Both the position numbers and the translations under genes were made by a program. 64,000 nucleotides of DNA from contig NZ_JAERRK010000004.1 in assembly GCF_016741775.1 (NCBI RefSeq), forward strand, positions 479,857 to 543,856, written 5' to 3'. Within the stretch, counting starts at the first letter, position 1, and each line of letters starts with the position of its first letter. Under the pieces are notes generated by a model. That model saw nothing but the letters and a program-made list of their open reading frames with translations. It did no database searches and was not told where the DNA came from. Source of the stretch: Streptomyces actinomycinicus. GTDB taxonomy: Bacteria > Actinomycetota > Actinomycetes > Streptomycetales > Streptomycetaceae. Below, piece after piece: positions 14,677 through 23,915 of this stretch.

Positions 14677-15876
14677 GTGCCTCACACGCTCGCACGCCCC
14701 GCAGTGTCCCTGGCCGCCGCCGCGGCGCTGGCCGGCGGACTGCTCGCGCTCGGTGCACCCGGCCGCGCCCAAGCGGCCGTCCCCGACACCGTCCCGCTGA
14801 AGATCACCAACAGTTCGGGCCGCTCCGAACCCGTCTACGTCTACGACCTCGGCACCCAGTTGTCCTCGGGACGGCAGGGCTGGGCGGACGCGAACGGCGC
14901 CTTCCACGCCTGGCCGGCGGGCGGGAACCCGCCGACCCCCGCTCCGGACGCGGCGATTCCGGGTCCGGCGGCCGGACAGTCGAAGACGATCCGCATCCCG
15001 AAGTTCTCCGGCCGGATCTACTTCTCCTACGGCCGCAAGCTCGACTTCCGGCTCACCACCGGCGGACTCGTGCAGCCGGCGGTGCAGAACCCCTCCGACC
15101 CCAACCGGGACATCCTCTTCAACTGGTCGGAGTACACGCTCAACGACTCCGGCCTGTGGCTCAACAGCACCCAGGTGGACATGTTCTCGGCGCCGTACGC
15201 GGTCGGCGTGCAGCGGGCCGACGGCAGCGTGAGCAGCACCGGGCATCTGAAGCCCGGGGGCTGGACCGGCTTCTTCGACGCGCTGCGCGGTCGGCCGGGC
15301 GGCTGGGCGGGCCTGATCCAGACGCGTCCCGACGGCACCGTGCTGCGTGCGCTCTCCCCGCTGTACGGCGTGGAGACCGGCGCGCTGCCCGCGAACGTGA
15401 TGGACGACTACGTCAACCGCGTCTGGCGGAAGTACACGACGTCGGCCCTGACGGTCACGCCGTTCGCGGACCGGCCGGGCACGAAGTACTACGGCCGGGT
15501 CTCGGGTGACGTCATGAACTTCACCGACTCCTCGGGCGCGGTCGTCACCAGCTTCCGCAAGCCGGACGCGGCCAGCATCTTCGGCTGTCACAAGCTGCTG
15601 GACGCCCCCAACGACCAGGTCCGCGGCCCCATCTCCCGTACGCTGTGCGCCGGTTTCAACCGCTCGACCCTGCTGGTCCACCCCAGCCAGCCGGACACCA
15701 CCACGGCGGACTTCTACAAGGACCCGGTGACCAACCACTACGCGCGCGAGGTCCACGCGCGGACGGCCGACGGCAAGGCGTACGCGTTCGCCTTCGACGA
15801 CGTCGGCAACCAGGAGTCACTGGTGCACGACGGCAGCCCGCGGCAGGCATATCTGACGCTGGATCCGCTGAGCTGA
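14677..15876 (+). CDS. secreted glycoside hydrolase family 64 beta-1,3-glucanase
   Basis: The protein has 399 aa. A signal peptide covers about residues 1-33 (LAAAAALAGGLLALG ... AQA). The mature protein begins VPDTVPLKITNSSG, and the GH64 core includes VYVYDLG, RIYFSYGRKLDFRL, FNWSEYTLND (catalytic-region acidic residues) and KYYGRVSGDVMNF. GH64 enzymes release laminaripentaose from fungal beta-1,3-glucan. There is no carbohydrate-binding module. The GTG start has ACGGAGG upstream. The LacI-family palindrome in its promoter implies induction by oligosaccharides. Confidence 0.92.
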   Translation: MPHTLARPAVSLAAAAALAGGLLALGAPGRAQAAVPDTVPLKITNSSGRSEPVYVYDLGTQLSSGRQGWADANGAFHAWPAGGNPPTPAPDAAIPGPAAGQSKTIRIPKFSGRIYFSYGRKLDFRLTTGGLVQPAVQNPSDPNRDILFNWSEYTLNDSGLWLNSTQVDMFSAPYAVGVQRADGSVSSTGHLKPGGWTGFFDALRGRPGGWAGLIQTRPDGTVLRALSPLYGVETGALPANVMDDYVNRVWRKYTTSALTVTPFADRPGTKYYGRVSGDVMNFTDSSGAVVTSFRKPDAASIFGCHKLLDAPNDQVRGPISRTLCAGFNRSTLLVHPSQPDTTTADFYKDPVTNHYAREVHARTADGKAYAFAFDDVGNQESLVHDGSPRQAYLTLDPLS

Positions 15877-15883
15877 CACGGCA

Positions 15884-15916
15884 CGGTCCCGCACCCGGTG
15901 AACGGGTGCGGGACCG
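15884..15916. terminator. bidirectional terminator between GH64 and M4 genes
   Basis: Perfect 13-bp stem, CGGTCCCGCACCC with its complement, and a 7-nt loop (GGTGAAC), placed between two convergent genes. Confidence 0.8.
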
Positions 15917-15934
15917 CGGTCGTCAGCGCCGGGC

Positions 15935-18337
15935 TCAGCCGGTCGTCAGGGCGGTGTCGTCCACGACGAAGCTGGTCTGCAGCGAGGAGTCCTCCACGCC
16001 GTTGAACTTCAGCGTGACCGTCGAGCCCGCCAGCGAGGACAGGTCGAAGGTCTTCTGGCTGTAGCCGGAGGCCTTGTTGAGGTTCGAGTAGGTCGCCAGG
16101 GTCTTCGAACCGGCGGTCACCGTCAGCTTGTCGTACTGGGTGCCGGTGGTGGTCTCGTCGCTGTCGATGTGCAGGTAGAAGGTCAGGGTCGCCTTGCAGC
16201 CCGCGGGGATCGTCACCGACTGGGACAGCGTGTCGGTGTGCGTGCTGCCGTAGCCGTCCAGCCAGGCCTTGTAGGAGCCGCTGTGGGACGCCTCACCGCT
16301 GTCGGTGGTGATGACGCCGCTGGTCGCGCTCCAGCCGGTGCTGCCGGACTCGAAGCCCGGGTTGCTCAGCAGCTGGGTGGAGTTGCAGCCGCCGCCGGTC
16401 GTGCTGACCGTCCAGCCGAAGGTGGCGGTGCCGGTCGCGCCGGTGGAGTCGGTCACCGTGACGGTGGTGCTGGACGAGCCCGCCGTGGTGGGCGTGCCGG
16501 AGATCAGGCCGGTCGAGCTGTTGATCGACAGACCGGCCGGCAGACCGGAGGCGCTGTAGCTCAGTGCGCCGCTGTTGGTGCTGCTCGCCTGGATCTGCAG
16601 GCTCACGGCGGTGCCGACGGTGGCGGACTGGCTGCCCGGGTTGGTGACCGTCACCCCGTTGGCGGGCGGGTTGATGTGGCTGCCGACGTTGATGCCGGCG
16701 AACGCGTTGCCCACTCCGGCGTACTGGGTGGAGTTGGTGCCGTACAGCGCGGCGGCGGCGTTCAGCGCGGCGGTGCGGGCGCCCGCGTAGTTGGTGCTGG
16801 ACGTCATGTACGACGTCAGCGCCTTGTACCAGATCTGCAGCGCGGCGGCCCGGCCGATGCCGGTGACGGCGACGCCGTCAGAGGTCGGGCTGTTGTAGGT
16901 CACGCCGTTGATGACCTTGGTGCCGCTGCCCTCGGACAGCAGGTAGAACATGTGGTTCGCCGGGCCCGAGGAGTAGTGCACGTCGAGGTTGCCGACGCCG
17001 GAGTACCAGCTGTCCGCCGAGCCGCCGTCCTTGCTCGGCTTGTCCATGTACCGCAGCGGCGAGCCGTCGCCGTTGATGTCGATCTTCTCGCCGATGAGGT
17101 AGTCACCGACGTCCTTGGAGTTGTTCGCGTAGAACTCCACACCGGTGCCGAAGATGTCGGAGGTGGCCTCGTTCAGGCCGCCCGACTCGCCGCTGTACTC
17201 CAGGCCGGCGGTGTTGGAGGTGACACCGTGGCTCATCTCGTGGCCGGCCACGTCCAGCGAGGTCAGGGCGTGCGTGTTGCCCGAGCCGTCGCCGTAGGTC
17301 ATGCAGAAGCAGTCGTCGTCCCAGAAGGCGTTGACGTAGCCGCTGCTGTAGTGGACACGGCTGTAGGCGGCGACGCCGTCGTTCTTGATGCCGCTGCGGC
17401 CGAAGGTGTTCTTGTAGAAGTCCCAGGTCTCCTGGGCACCGTAGGCGGCGTCGGCGCCCGCGGTCTGGGTGTTGGAGCCGGTCCCGTCGCCCCAGACGTC
17501 GTCCGCGTCGGTGAACAGGGTGCCGGTGCCGGAGGTCCCCCGGTTGAGGTTGTACGTCTTGTGCCCGCCGCGCGTGGTGTCGTACAGCTGGTACGTCGAA
17601 CCCGACAGCGTCGTGTTCAGCGAGACGGTGCCGCTGTACTGGGTGTTGCCGGTGCCGGTCTTGACGGCCTGGAACCGGTACAGCTCCTTGCCGGTGGTGG
17701 CGTCGGTGACGACGTGCAGCTGGCTGGGCGTACCGTCGTCCTGGAAGCCGCCGATCACCGTCTCCCAGGCGAGCTTCGGGGCGCCGCTGCCGGCCCAGAT
17801 CACCTTGCGGGCGCTGTCCGTGGTGGGCTTCACGGCGTCCAGGGACTTCGCGGTCTTCAGCGCCTTGGCCCCGGCGGCGGCCTTGGTGAAGGTCGCGGTG
17901 GTCGAACGCACCTGGATCTTGCGCTTGTTGTTGAACGTCGTGCTCACGGTCCCCTTGGCCACCGAGGCGGGCGGGGTGTGCACGACGAGGTCGCCGCCGA
18001 GCACGGGCAGGCCGGCGTACGTGCGCTCGTACCGCGTGTGCAGGGTGCCGTCGTTGTCCTTGACGACGTCCCTGACGACCAGCTTCTCCTGGGCGCCGAG
18101 CCCGAGGGTGCGGGCGGTGGCGGCGGTCTTCTGCCGGGCGCTCTTGATCAGCGCGCTGTGCTGCGCCGGGCTGAGCTTGGCCTCCACGCCGCCGGTGCGC
18201 AGCGGGCTGGGGTGGGGAGCGGCCGGTGCGGCGGTCGCCGGGACCGCCTGGAGGCCTACGGCCAGGAAGGCCGCAGTGGAGACCAGGGCGGCTCCGACCG
18301 TGGCCCGCTTGTGGGGAAGGGGTCTGTGGGGTCTCAC
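15935..18337 (-). CDS. secreted M4-family (thermolysin-like) metalloprotease with Ig-like and C-terminal domains
   Basis: The protein has 800 aa. It has a signal peptide (about 1-37), an FTP/PepSY propeptide (about 40-215: YAGLPVLGGDLVVH, KLAWETVIGG) and an M4 catalytic domain (about 225-545). Zinc ligands are His366 and His370 in HEMSH and Glu390 in GGLNEATSD; DVHYSSGPANHMFYLL holds the proton-donor His. A putative Ig/PKD-like domain (about 555-640; ASGLPAGLSINSSTGLISGT) and a C-terminal jelly-roll-like domain (LLSNPGFESGSTGW onward) follow. The GTG start has AGGAGGAG upstream. It degrades extracellular protein and is convergent with the glucanase. Confidence 0.94.
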   Translation of the reverse strand: MRPHRPLPHKRATVGAALVSTAAFLAVGLQAVPATAAPAAPHPSPLRTGGVEAKLSPAQHSALIKSARQKTAATARTLGLGAQEKLVVRDVVKDNDGTLHTRYERTYAGLPVLGGDLVVHTPPASVAKGTVSTTFNNKRKIQVRSTTATFTKAAAGAKALKTAKSLDAVKPTTDSARKVIWAGSGAPKLAWETVIGGFQDDGTPSQLHVVTDATTGKELYRFQAVKTGTGNTQYSGTVSLNTTLSGSTYQLYDTTRGGHKTYNLNRGTSGTGTLFTDADDVWGDGTGSNTQTAGADAAYGAQETWDFYKNTFGRSGIKNDGVAAYSRVHYSSGYVNAFWDDDCFCMTYGDGSGNTHALTSLDVAGHEMSHGVTSNTAGLEYSGESGGLNEATSDIFGTGVEFYANNSKDVGDYLIGEKIDINGDGSPLRYMDKPSKDGGSADSWYSGVGNLDVHYSSGPANHMFYLLSEGSGTKVINGVTYNSPTSDGVAVTGIGRAAALQIWYKALTSYMTSSTNYAGARTAALNAAAALYGTNSTQYAGVGNAFAGINVGSHINPPANGVTVTNPGSQSATVGTAVSLQIQASSTNSGALSYSASGLPAGLSINSSTGLISGTPTTAGSSSTTVTVTDSTGATGTATFGWTVSTTGGGCNSTQLLSNPGFESGSTGWSATSGVITTDSGEASHSGSYKAWLDGYGSTHTDTLSQSVTIPAGCKATLTFYLHIDSDETTTGTQYDKLTVTAGSKTLATYSNLNKASGYSQKTFDLSSLAGSTVTLKFNGVEDSSLQTSFVVDDTALTTG

Positions 18338-18684
18338 TCGTACTCCTCCTGCTGCGGCCGCCGGGTCGCGGCCGGTGACAGACCGGGCGGACGGGTCTGC
18401 CGCCCGGGCGAGCTGAGCTGTGCGGGAGCGTGATCCGTGAACTGGTGGGGTGGATCACCATGCGGTGGGAGAATGACACCTTTGACCGAGTCATGTCACC
18501 CAAGGGCGGGTCAATCGAGGGTTTTCCCTATCGGCCGGTTTCCGTCCCCTCGGCGGTCACCGGACGGTCCCCCACGGCGCCGTCCGTCCCGCTCGTTGCC
18601 CGAACCGGGAGGCCGGAAGCGGACGTTCGGACGTAGGTTGTGCCCTGGACGATCCATGACCCGGTGGAAAGAAGGACACGACCC
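18338..18684. other. divergent promoter region, M4 protease / methyltransferase
   Basis: About 350 bp. It contains the dyad ATGAC-N12-GTCAT around 18473-18494 and TTGACC on the minus strand near 18509, possible promoter or operator parts for the protease. TAGGTT near 18635 could be the methyltransferase -10. None of these is strong. Confidence 0.35.
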
Positions 18685-19500
18685 ATGACCGATCCGGCGA
18701 CGACGCCCGAGCCGGCGATGCAGCAGAAGATCGACACCTCGGTGCCGCACTCCGCACGCATCTGGAACTACTGGCTCGGCGGCAAGGACAACTACCCCGT
18801 CGACGAGGCGGCCGGCGACGCGTACACAGCCGTCTTCCCCGGGATCGTCACCATCGCCCGCAGCAGCCGTGCCTTCCTGCGCCGCAACATCGCGTACCTC
18901 GTCTCCGAGGCGGGCATCCGGCAGTTCCTGGACATCGGCACCGGCCTGCCGACGGCCGAGAACACCCATGAGGTGGCCCAGCGGCTCGCCCCCGAGGCCC
19001 GGATCGTCTACGTCGACAACGACCCGATGGTCCTGGCCCACGCCCGCGCCCTGCTGTACTCCTCCAAGGAGGGCGCGACCGCCTACATCGACGCCGATGT
19101 GACGGACCCGGACCGGATCCTCGCGGCCGCGGCCCGGACGCTGGACCTCAGCCGGCCCACCGCGCTCGTCCTGAGCAACATCCTGGGCCACGTCGCCGAC
19201 TACGGCCGGGCCCGCTCGATCGTGGACCGGCTCATGGACGCCCTGCCGTCGGGCAGCTACCTGTCCGTCAACGACGGCTCTCGCGGCATCGACCCGGTCT
19301 TCGAGCAGGCCCAGGACGCCTACAACGACAGCGGCGCCATCCCGTACAACCTGCGCACGGTCGACGCGATCACCGGGTTCTTCGACGGCCTGCAACTCGT
19401 CGAACCCGGCGTCGTCTCCGTGACCCAGTGGCGTCCCGAGCCCGGTTCACCCGCCCAGGAGATCGTGGCCGAGCACGGGGGACTCGCCCGTAAGCCCTGA
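18685..19500 (+). CDS. SAM-dependent methyltransferase (DUF574 family)
   Basis: The protein has 271 aa. The N-terminal HSARIWNYWLGGKDNYPVDE is the signature of this actinomycete family. The SAM site is FLDIGTGLPTAENTHEVAQ (motif I) and IVYVDNDPMVLAHARALL (motif II). SNILGHVADY and a C-terminal QWRPEP follow. These proteins are numerous in Streptomyces and their substrates are mostly unknown. GAAAGAAGGA lies upstream of the ATG. Confidence 0.9.
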   Translation: MTDPATTPEPAMQQKIDTSVPHSARIWNYWLGGKDNYPVDEAAGDAYTAVFPGIVTIARSSRAFLRRNIAYLVSEAGIRQFLDIGTGLPTAENTHEVAQRLAPEARIVYVDNDPMVLAHARALLYSSKEGATAYIDADVTDPDRILAAAARTLDLSRPTALVLSNILGHVADYGRARSIVDRLMDALPSGSYLSVNDGSRGIDPVFEQAQDAYNDSGAIPYNLRTVDAITGFFDGLQLVEPGVVSVTQWRPEPGSPAQEIVAEHGGLARKP

Positions 19501-19579
19501 TGCCCCGTTCCGCGCGCCGGGGGCATCGGGAGCGCCGCCGCCAGGGCGCGGCACGACGGCGGCGACGCCCGGCCCCGGG

Positions 19580-19605
19580 CGCGTTCCGGGCCGGCCCGGA
19601 ACGCG
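19580..19605. terminator. perfect 26-bp palindrome, probable terminator
   Basis: Two 13-bp arms (CGCGTTCCGGGCC and its complement) meet with no spacer, 80 bases after the methyltransferase stop. As RNA it would fold with a small forced loop; as DNA it is a candidate protein-binding site. Confidence 0.5.
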
Positions 19606-19668
19606 TCGCGCCCGTGGCGGCGGCGGGCGCGCGCGACCCCGGACTCCCGTCCCTGACCGGCGCGTTGT

Positions 19669-19674
19669 TACCGT
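19669..19674 (+). promoter_or_regulatory. -10 box for leaderless metallophosphoesterase
   Basis: TACCGT is followed by seven bases and then GTG at 19682. This supports 19682 over the in-frame GTG at 19673, which overlaps the box. Confidence 0.45.
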
Positions 19675-19681
19675 GCACCCC

Positions 19682-21199
19682 GTGTCTGACTCCTCACGCG
19701 ATACCGCACAGGGCGCCGGCTGGGGCGCGGCCGAACCCGGCACCTACAGGCGGCTGATGCCGGACCACGTCGAAAAGCTGTCCTGGCTGAACCCCCGGAC
19801 GCTGTGGGCCGCCCGCAACGGCGTGCTGGCGTCCTGGTTCGGTGATCCGACCGGCCGTACCCGCAGCCGCTGGGTGGCCCGTCGGGCGGAGGAGGGAGCG
19901 CCCGCCGACAAGGTGATCCGACGGGACGTACCCGACCGGTTCTCCTTCATGGTCATCGGGGACACCGGCGAGGGGGGCGCCTCCCAGTACGCCGTCGTCC
20001 CGGGGTTCCTGAGGGCCGGTCAGGGCACCGACTTCGCGGTCATCGCCAGCGACGTCATCTATCCCGTGGGCAGCGCCGACGACTACGGCGACAAGTTCTT
20101 CCGGCCCTACCAGGACTATCCGGCGCCGATCTACGCGATACCGGGCAACCACGACTGGTACGAGGATCTCGGCGCCTTCATGCGTGTCTTCTGCGGTGAC
20201 ACCCCGCCGCTCGGCCCTGAGCCGCGGCCCCGCCCGCTCACCGGTGCCTGGTGGCGCTCCCTGCTCTGGCACCGGGCCCGCCCCGCCGACGAGCAACGGC
20301 TGGCCTCGGCACGGCAGTTGCGTCCGGCGCCGGGACAACAGGCCGTACAGCCGGGACCGTACTGGGCGATCGACGCGGGACCGGTGCGGATCGTCGGCAT
20401 CGACACCGGCCTGCTGGGCACGGTCGACGCCGAGCAGGGCGCCTGGCTGCGGGAGATATCGAAGGGACCCAGGCCGAAGATCCTCGTCAGCGGGTCCCCG
20501 CTGTACGTCGACGGCAAGCACCACCCGTGCCCCGTCGAGGGCGGCGGCACGGTCGACGACATCGTCCGGGACCCGGAGCACCACTACGTGGCCGCGATCG
20601 GCGGCGACATCCACAACTACCAGCGGTACCCGGTCCAGGTGGAGGGCCGCACCGTCCAGTACGTCGTCGCGGGCGGCGGCGGGGCCTTCATGCACGCCAC
20701 GCACACCATCCCCCGGGTGGCCGTCGGAGGCGTCACCGAGCGCGAGTTCCGCTGCTATCCGCTGCGCGGCGACTCGCTCGCGTTCTACAGCCGCCTGTAC
20801 GGCCGCCGGCTCCGGCTGCGCCGCTTCTTCAGCCTGACCGAGGCGGAGGCGACCGCCGTGATCTCCGAACGGCTCGGCATCGAGCCGGGCCGCGCCCCTG
20901 GACCCGGCGCCCGGGTCACCCGCCGTACCCGCCTGGTCGCGAGCCTCCTCGGGGCCGGCCGCCGGCCCGACCGCCGCGCCCGGTTCCGGCTGCCCGTGCG
21001 GAAGATCTACACCCAGCTGTTCTCGCCGTCCTCGGCCACCTACAGCCCGCCGTTCTTCAAGTGCTTCCTGCGGCTGGACGTCGCCCCGGACTCGGTCCGG
21101 CTGCGGTGCTTCGCCGCGACCGGCAACCGGGCACAGGAAGTCGACCCGCCGGTAGAGGACGAGGTCGTGATCCCGCTGCCTGCGGCCCGCCCGAACTGA
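19682..21199 (+). CDS. metallophosphoesterase (calcineurin-like)
   Basis: The protein has 505 aa. Calcineurin-like motifs are in order: FMVIGDTGEGG (GDTG in place of the usual GDxH), FAVIASDVIYPVGSADDY (GDxxY-like, with ASD in place of GD), AIPGNHDWYEDL (GNHD) and IGGDIHNYQRYPV (GGDIHNY, the GHxH position). There is no signal peptide. The C-terminal third, after about residue 370, is Arg-rich and unassigned. GTG 19682 was chosen as a leaderless start. The substrate is unknown, possibly phospholipid or nucleotide. Confidence 0.85.
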   Translation: MSDSSRDTAQGAGWGAAEPGTYRRLMPDHVEKLSWLNPRTLWAARNGVLASWFGDPTGRTRSRWVARRAEEGAPADKVIRRDVPDRFSFMVIGDTGEGGASQYAVVPGFLRAGQGTDFAVIASDVIYPVGSADDYGDKFFRPYQDYPAPIYAIPGNHDWYEDLGAFMRVFCGDTPPLGPEPRPRPLTGAWWRSLLWHRARPADEQRLASARQLRPAPGQQAVQPGPYWAIDAGPVRIVGIDTGLLGTVDAEQGAWLREISKGPRPKILVSGSPLYVDGKHHPCPVEGGGTVDDIVRDPEHHYVAAIGGDIHNYQRYPVQVEGRTVQYVVAGGGGAFMHATHTIPRVAVGGVTEREFRCYPLRGDSLAFYSRLYGRRLRLRRFFSLTEAEATAVISERLGIEPGRAPGPGARVTRRTRLVASLLGAGRRPDRRARFRLPVRKIYTQLFSPSSATYSPPFFKCFLRLDVAPDSVRLRCFAATGNRAQEVDPPVEDEVVIPLPAARPN

Positions 21200-21290
21200 T
21201 CAACACGGTTGTCACACTCGCCTGCCAGAATCGGGGCGGAGCAGCTGCACGGCTGCCGGCAGAGCCTACGCACGACCGCTGGAGGTGTCC

Positions 21291-22328
21291 GTGCCGTCCA
21301 CCCCTCGCCCCCTGCGCAGGCTGGGCTTCCTGACCATCGGTCTGTTCGACCCGGCCGACCCGGGCCGGGGCCACGAGTCCACCCTGGAGATCATCGAGCT
21401 GGGCGAGCGGCTCGGCTTCGACAGCGCCTGGGTCCGCCACCGGCATCTGCAGTACGGCATCTCCTCCCCCGTCGCCGTCCTGGCCGCCGCCTCGCAGCGC
21501 ACCCGGCGCATCGAACTGGGTACGGCGGTGATCCCGCTGGGCTGGGAGAACCCGCTGCGGCTCGCCGAGGACCTGGCGACGGTCGACGTGCTGTCCGGCG
21601 GGCGGCTGAACCCGGGCGTCAGCGTGGGCCCGCCGATGCACTACGCGCGGATCAAGGACGCCCTGTACCCGGACACCGGCGACGCCGAGGACTTCAGCCA
21701 TGAGAGGGTGCGGCGCCTGCTGGACCTGGTGCGCGGCGAGCCCGCCACCGACTTCAGCGGGGTGGAGGGTTTCGAGGTGTTCGCCGACGTGGTGCAGCCG
21801 CACTCCCCGGGGCTCGGCCGGCGGCTGTGGTACGGCGGTGGCAGCCTGGGCTCGGCGCGCTGGGCGGGGCAGCACGGCATGAACCTGCTGACCAGCAGCG
21901 TCGTGAAGGCGGAGGGCGGCGCGAGGGGGGAGGGGCCGCCGGATTTCGCCGGGATCCAGCTCTCCCACATCCGCGAGTTCCGCGCCCACCACCCCGACGG
22001 TGACGCGGCCCGGGTCTCCCAGGGGCTTGTGGTGATCCCCACCGACTCCGCGAGCCCGGAGCAGCGCGCCCGGTACGCGAAGTACGCGGCCGAGCGGCTG
22101 CCCCGTACGGCCTCCCCGCAGGGCCCCGCGCGGCTGCTGTTCGCGCCGGACCTGGTCGGCACCTCGGCCGAACTCGCCGAACGGCTGCACGCGCACGCCG
22201 CGTTCCGCGAGGTCGAGGAGGTGGCGTTCGCGCTGCCGTTCAGCTTCGCGCACGAGGACTACGTGCAGATCCTCACGGACATGGCGACGAAGCTGGGGCC
22301 GGCCCTGGGGTGGCGCCCCGCCGGCTGA
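21291..22328 (+). CDS. LLM class flavin-dependent oxidoreductase
   Basis: The protein has 345 aa, a bacterial luciferase-like TIM barrel. It begins RRLGFLTIGLFDPADP and has SAWVRHRH, ELGTAVIPLGWENPLRLAEDLATVD (F420/FMN-contacting loop), GRLNPGVSVGPP and LWYGGGSLGSARWAGQHG. In Streptomyces such enzymes use FMNH2 or F420. The start was set at the second GTG: GGAGG at 21281-21285 lies five bases upstream of it and overlaps the earlier GTG at 21285. The substrate is unknown. Confidence 0.88.
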   Translation: MPSTPRPLRRLGFLTIGLFDPADPGRGHESTLEIIELGERLGFDSAWVRHRHLQYGISSPVAVLAAASQRTRRIELGTAVIPLGWENPLRLAEDLATVDVLSGGRLNPGVSVGPPMHYARIKDALYPDTGDAEDFSHERVRRLLDLVRGEPATDFSGVEGFEVFADVVQPHSPGLGRRLWYGGGSLGSARWAGQHGMNLLTSSVVKAEGGARGEGPPDFAGIQLSHIREFRAHHPDGDAARVSQGLVVIPTDSASPEQRARYAKYAAERLPRTASPQGPARLLFAPDLVGTSAELAERLHAHAAFREVEEVAFALPFSFAHEDYVQILTDMATKLGPALGWRPAG

Positions 22329-22332
22329 CGCA

Positions 22333-22363
22333 CCCGGTGCCGGCCGCCGTGCCCGGCACCGGG
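22333..22363. terminator. bidirectional hairpin terminator
   Basis: Perfect 11-bp stem, CCCGGTGCCGG with CCGGCACCGGG, and a 9-nt loop, between the convergent LLM and TauD genes. Confidence 0.7.
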
Positions 22364-22421
22364 CGGCAGCCCGCCCGCCGGGTCGCCGCACGGCCGCCAC
22401 CGGTCGGCCCCCGCCTCCGCG

Positions 22422-23396
22422 TCACCACGCGCCCACCGCCGTGCCCGTGAGCGGTTCGGACGGCTTGCCGTCCACGCCGGCCGGGACGTCCCCGGCGAGC
22501 ATCACCCGGTGCATCACCCGGGGAAGGCCAAGGTGCGCGTTGTCGCTCGGGGCGAGGTGGATGGTGGCCCGGTTGTCCCAGAAGGCGACGCTGCCGGGCT
22601 CCCAGCGGAAGCGGACCGTGTATTCCGGCCGGACCGCCTGCTCGAGCAGCATCTCGAGCAGCGCGGCGCTCTCCGGCCGGGAGACGCCGGCGATCTGCTC
22701 GAGGTAGTAGCCGTTGACGAACAGCACCCGCTCGCCCGTCTCCGGGTGCACCCGGACGAGGGGGTGCACGGAGGCGACCTGGTGGTCCAGGAGGTGGCGG
22801 AGGTAGGCGTCGTCGCCGGGCCGGGGCTGGTAGCCGACGCCGAGCCGGTGCTCGGCGCGCAGGCCGTCCACGAAGGCACGGACCGGGGCGGACAGCCCCG
22901 CGTAGGCGGCGGCCAGGTTGGCCCAGGTGGTGTCGCCGCCGTACGGCGGTACGGTCTCGGCGCGCAGGACGGTGGCCGCCGGCGGGTCGATCCGCGCGCC
23001 GTGGTCGCAGTGCCAGCCGCGCAGCAGGGTGTGCCGGCGCCGCCGCAGCCATTCCTCGTGCTCCATGCCGAACCGGCCGCCCAGCTCCAGCCGGTCCGCC
23101 GTGGTCTCCACCTCCGGGTGGTCCGCGGGTGAGGCACTGCCCCGCCGCCGGAGCACGACCGGGTCGCCGAAGCGGCGGGCGAAGGCGACATGGCCGGCGT
23201 GGTCGAGAGCCTGCCCCCGGAAGAACACCACCTTCCAGCGGAGCACGGCCCGCCGGATCAGGTCCACCACCGTGTCCTCCAGCGGCCCGGAGAGGTCGAC
23301 GCCGGTGATCTCGGCGCCGATGTGCCCGGCGACCGGGTGCACCTCCGCGCCCGCGGCCCGCTCCGTTCCGTCCACGGTCGCCCTGTCCGCCGTCAT
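22422..23396 (-). CDS. TauD/TfdA family Fe(II)/2-oxoglutarate dioxygenase
   Basis: The protein has 324 aa. It begins VHPVAGHIGAEITGVDLSGPL, the usual TauD start. The facial triad is His129 and Asp131 (WHCDHG) and the distal His in VMHRVMLAGD; the 2-oxoglutarate-binding Arg follows it or is in RFRWEPGSVAFWDNRATIH. Members hydroxylate sulfonates, aryloxyacids and natural-product intermediates. The ATG has GGAGGAC five bases upstream. The reading frame stays open far upstream through repeat DNA, but that part is not protein-like. It reads divergent from the DUF1275 gene. Confidence 0.92.
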   Translation of the reverse strand: MTADRATVDGTERAAGAEVHPVAGHIGAEITGVDLSGPLEDTVVDLIRRAVLRWKVVFFRGQALDHAGHVAFARRFGDPVVLRRRGSASPADHPEVETTADRLELGGRFGMEHEEWLRRRRHTLLRGWHCDHGARIDPPAATVLRAETVPPYGGDTTWANLAAAYAGLSAPVRAFVDGLRAEHRLGVGYQPRPGDDAYLRHLLDHQVASVHPLVRVHPETGERVLFVNGYYLEQIAGVSRPESAALLEMLLEQAVRPEYTVRFRWEPGSVAFWDNRATIHLAPSDNAHLGLPRVMHRVMLAGDVPAGVDGKPSEPLTGTAVGAW

Positions 23397-23915
23397 GCGT
23401 CCTCCGGTGCTCGTGCGAATCGGTTGCCGCAGCGATCGTGACACCCCCGGCCCCCGGACGGCGACCTGCCGGACCACCGGTGGCCGCGCCCGGCCACCCC
23501 GCCCGTGCCGGCCGCGCTCCGGAAAGCGCCCACCACGCCGACGCGCTCCGGGAAGCCCTTGCCACGCCGACCGCGCACCGGTGACTGCCCGTGCCTGGCC
23601 TGCCGCTGCTTCCGGTGACCGCCCCTGCCACGCCGGCCGCGCTCCGGTGACTGCCCGTGCCTGGCCTGCCGCTGCTCCGGTGACTGCCCGTGCCTGGCCT
23701 GCCGCTGCTCCGGTGACCGCCCGTGCCTCGTCGGCCGCCGACGCGGCAGGGGCGGGGACGGTCCGGGGCAGGCAGCCGGTCGGATCAGCACCGGATGCGG
23801 GCGCCCGCGGACCGCCGGAGGATGGGAGCGGCTTGCGTCCCGCGTTCCCCAGCGTCCCGAAGGGCCGTCGCGGGCGCCGGCCGGCCCCTTGCCGTGCGGT
23901 CGATCGGTGGTCAGC
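23397..23915. other. intergenic region between TauD and DUF1275 genes
   Basis: About 520 bp. The left third has degenerate GCTCCGG-type copies (GCTCCGGAAAGCGCCC and GCTCCGGGAAGCCCTTG near 23514 and 23545); the middle is the 33-bp tandem array; the right part, to the DUF1275 start, is plain GC-rich sequence. No gene was recognised. Confidence 0.5.
23578..23742. repeat. 33-bp tandem repeat, five copies
   Basis: Units begin CCGGTGACTGCCCG or CCGGTGACCGCCC at 23578, 23612, 23644, 23677 and 23710 (periods 34, 32, 33, 33). The third and fourth units are identical. The second carries GCCACGCCGGCC in place of CCTGGCCTGCC. In one minus-strand frame the units would encode an 11-residue repeat (AAAGQARAVTG). 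Confidence 0.85.

Noticed and set aside
16169..18433. Long plus-strand frame antisense to the M4 protease
   Set aside because: Val/Gly/Ala-rich low-information translation; the minus-strand frame has HEMSH and all protease domains.
23578..23742. CRISPR-like array (33-bp repeats)
   Set aside because: Units are directly adjacent without unique spacers, and no cas genes are present.
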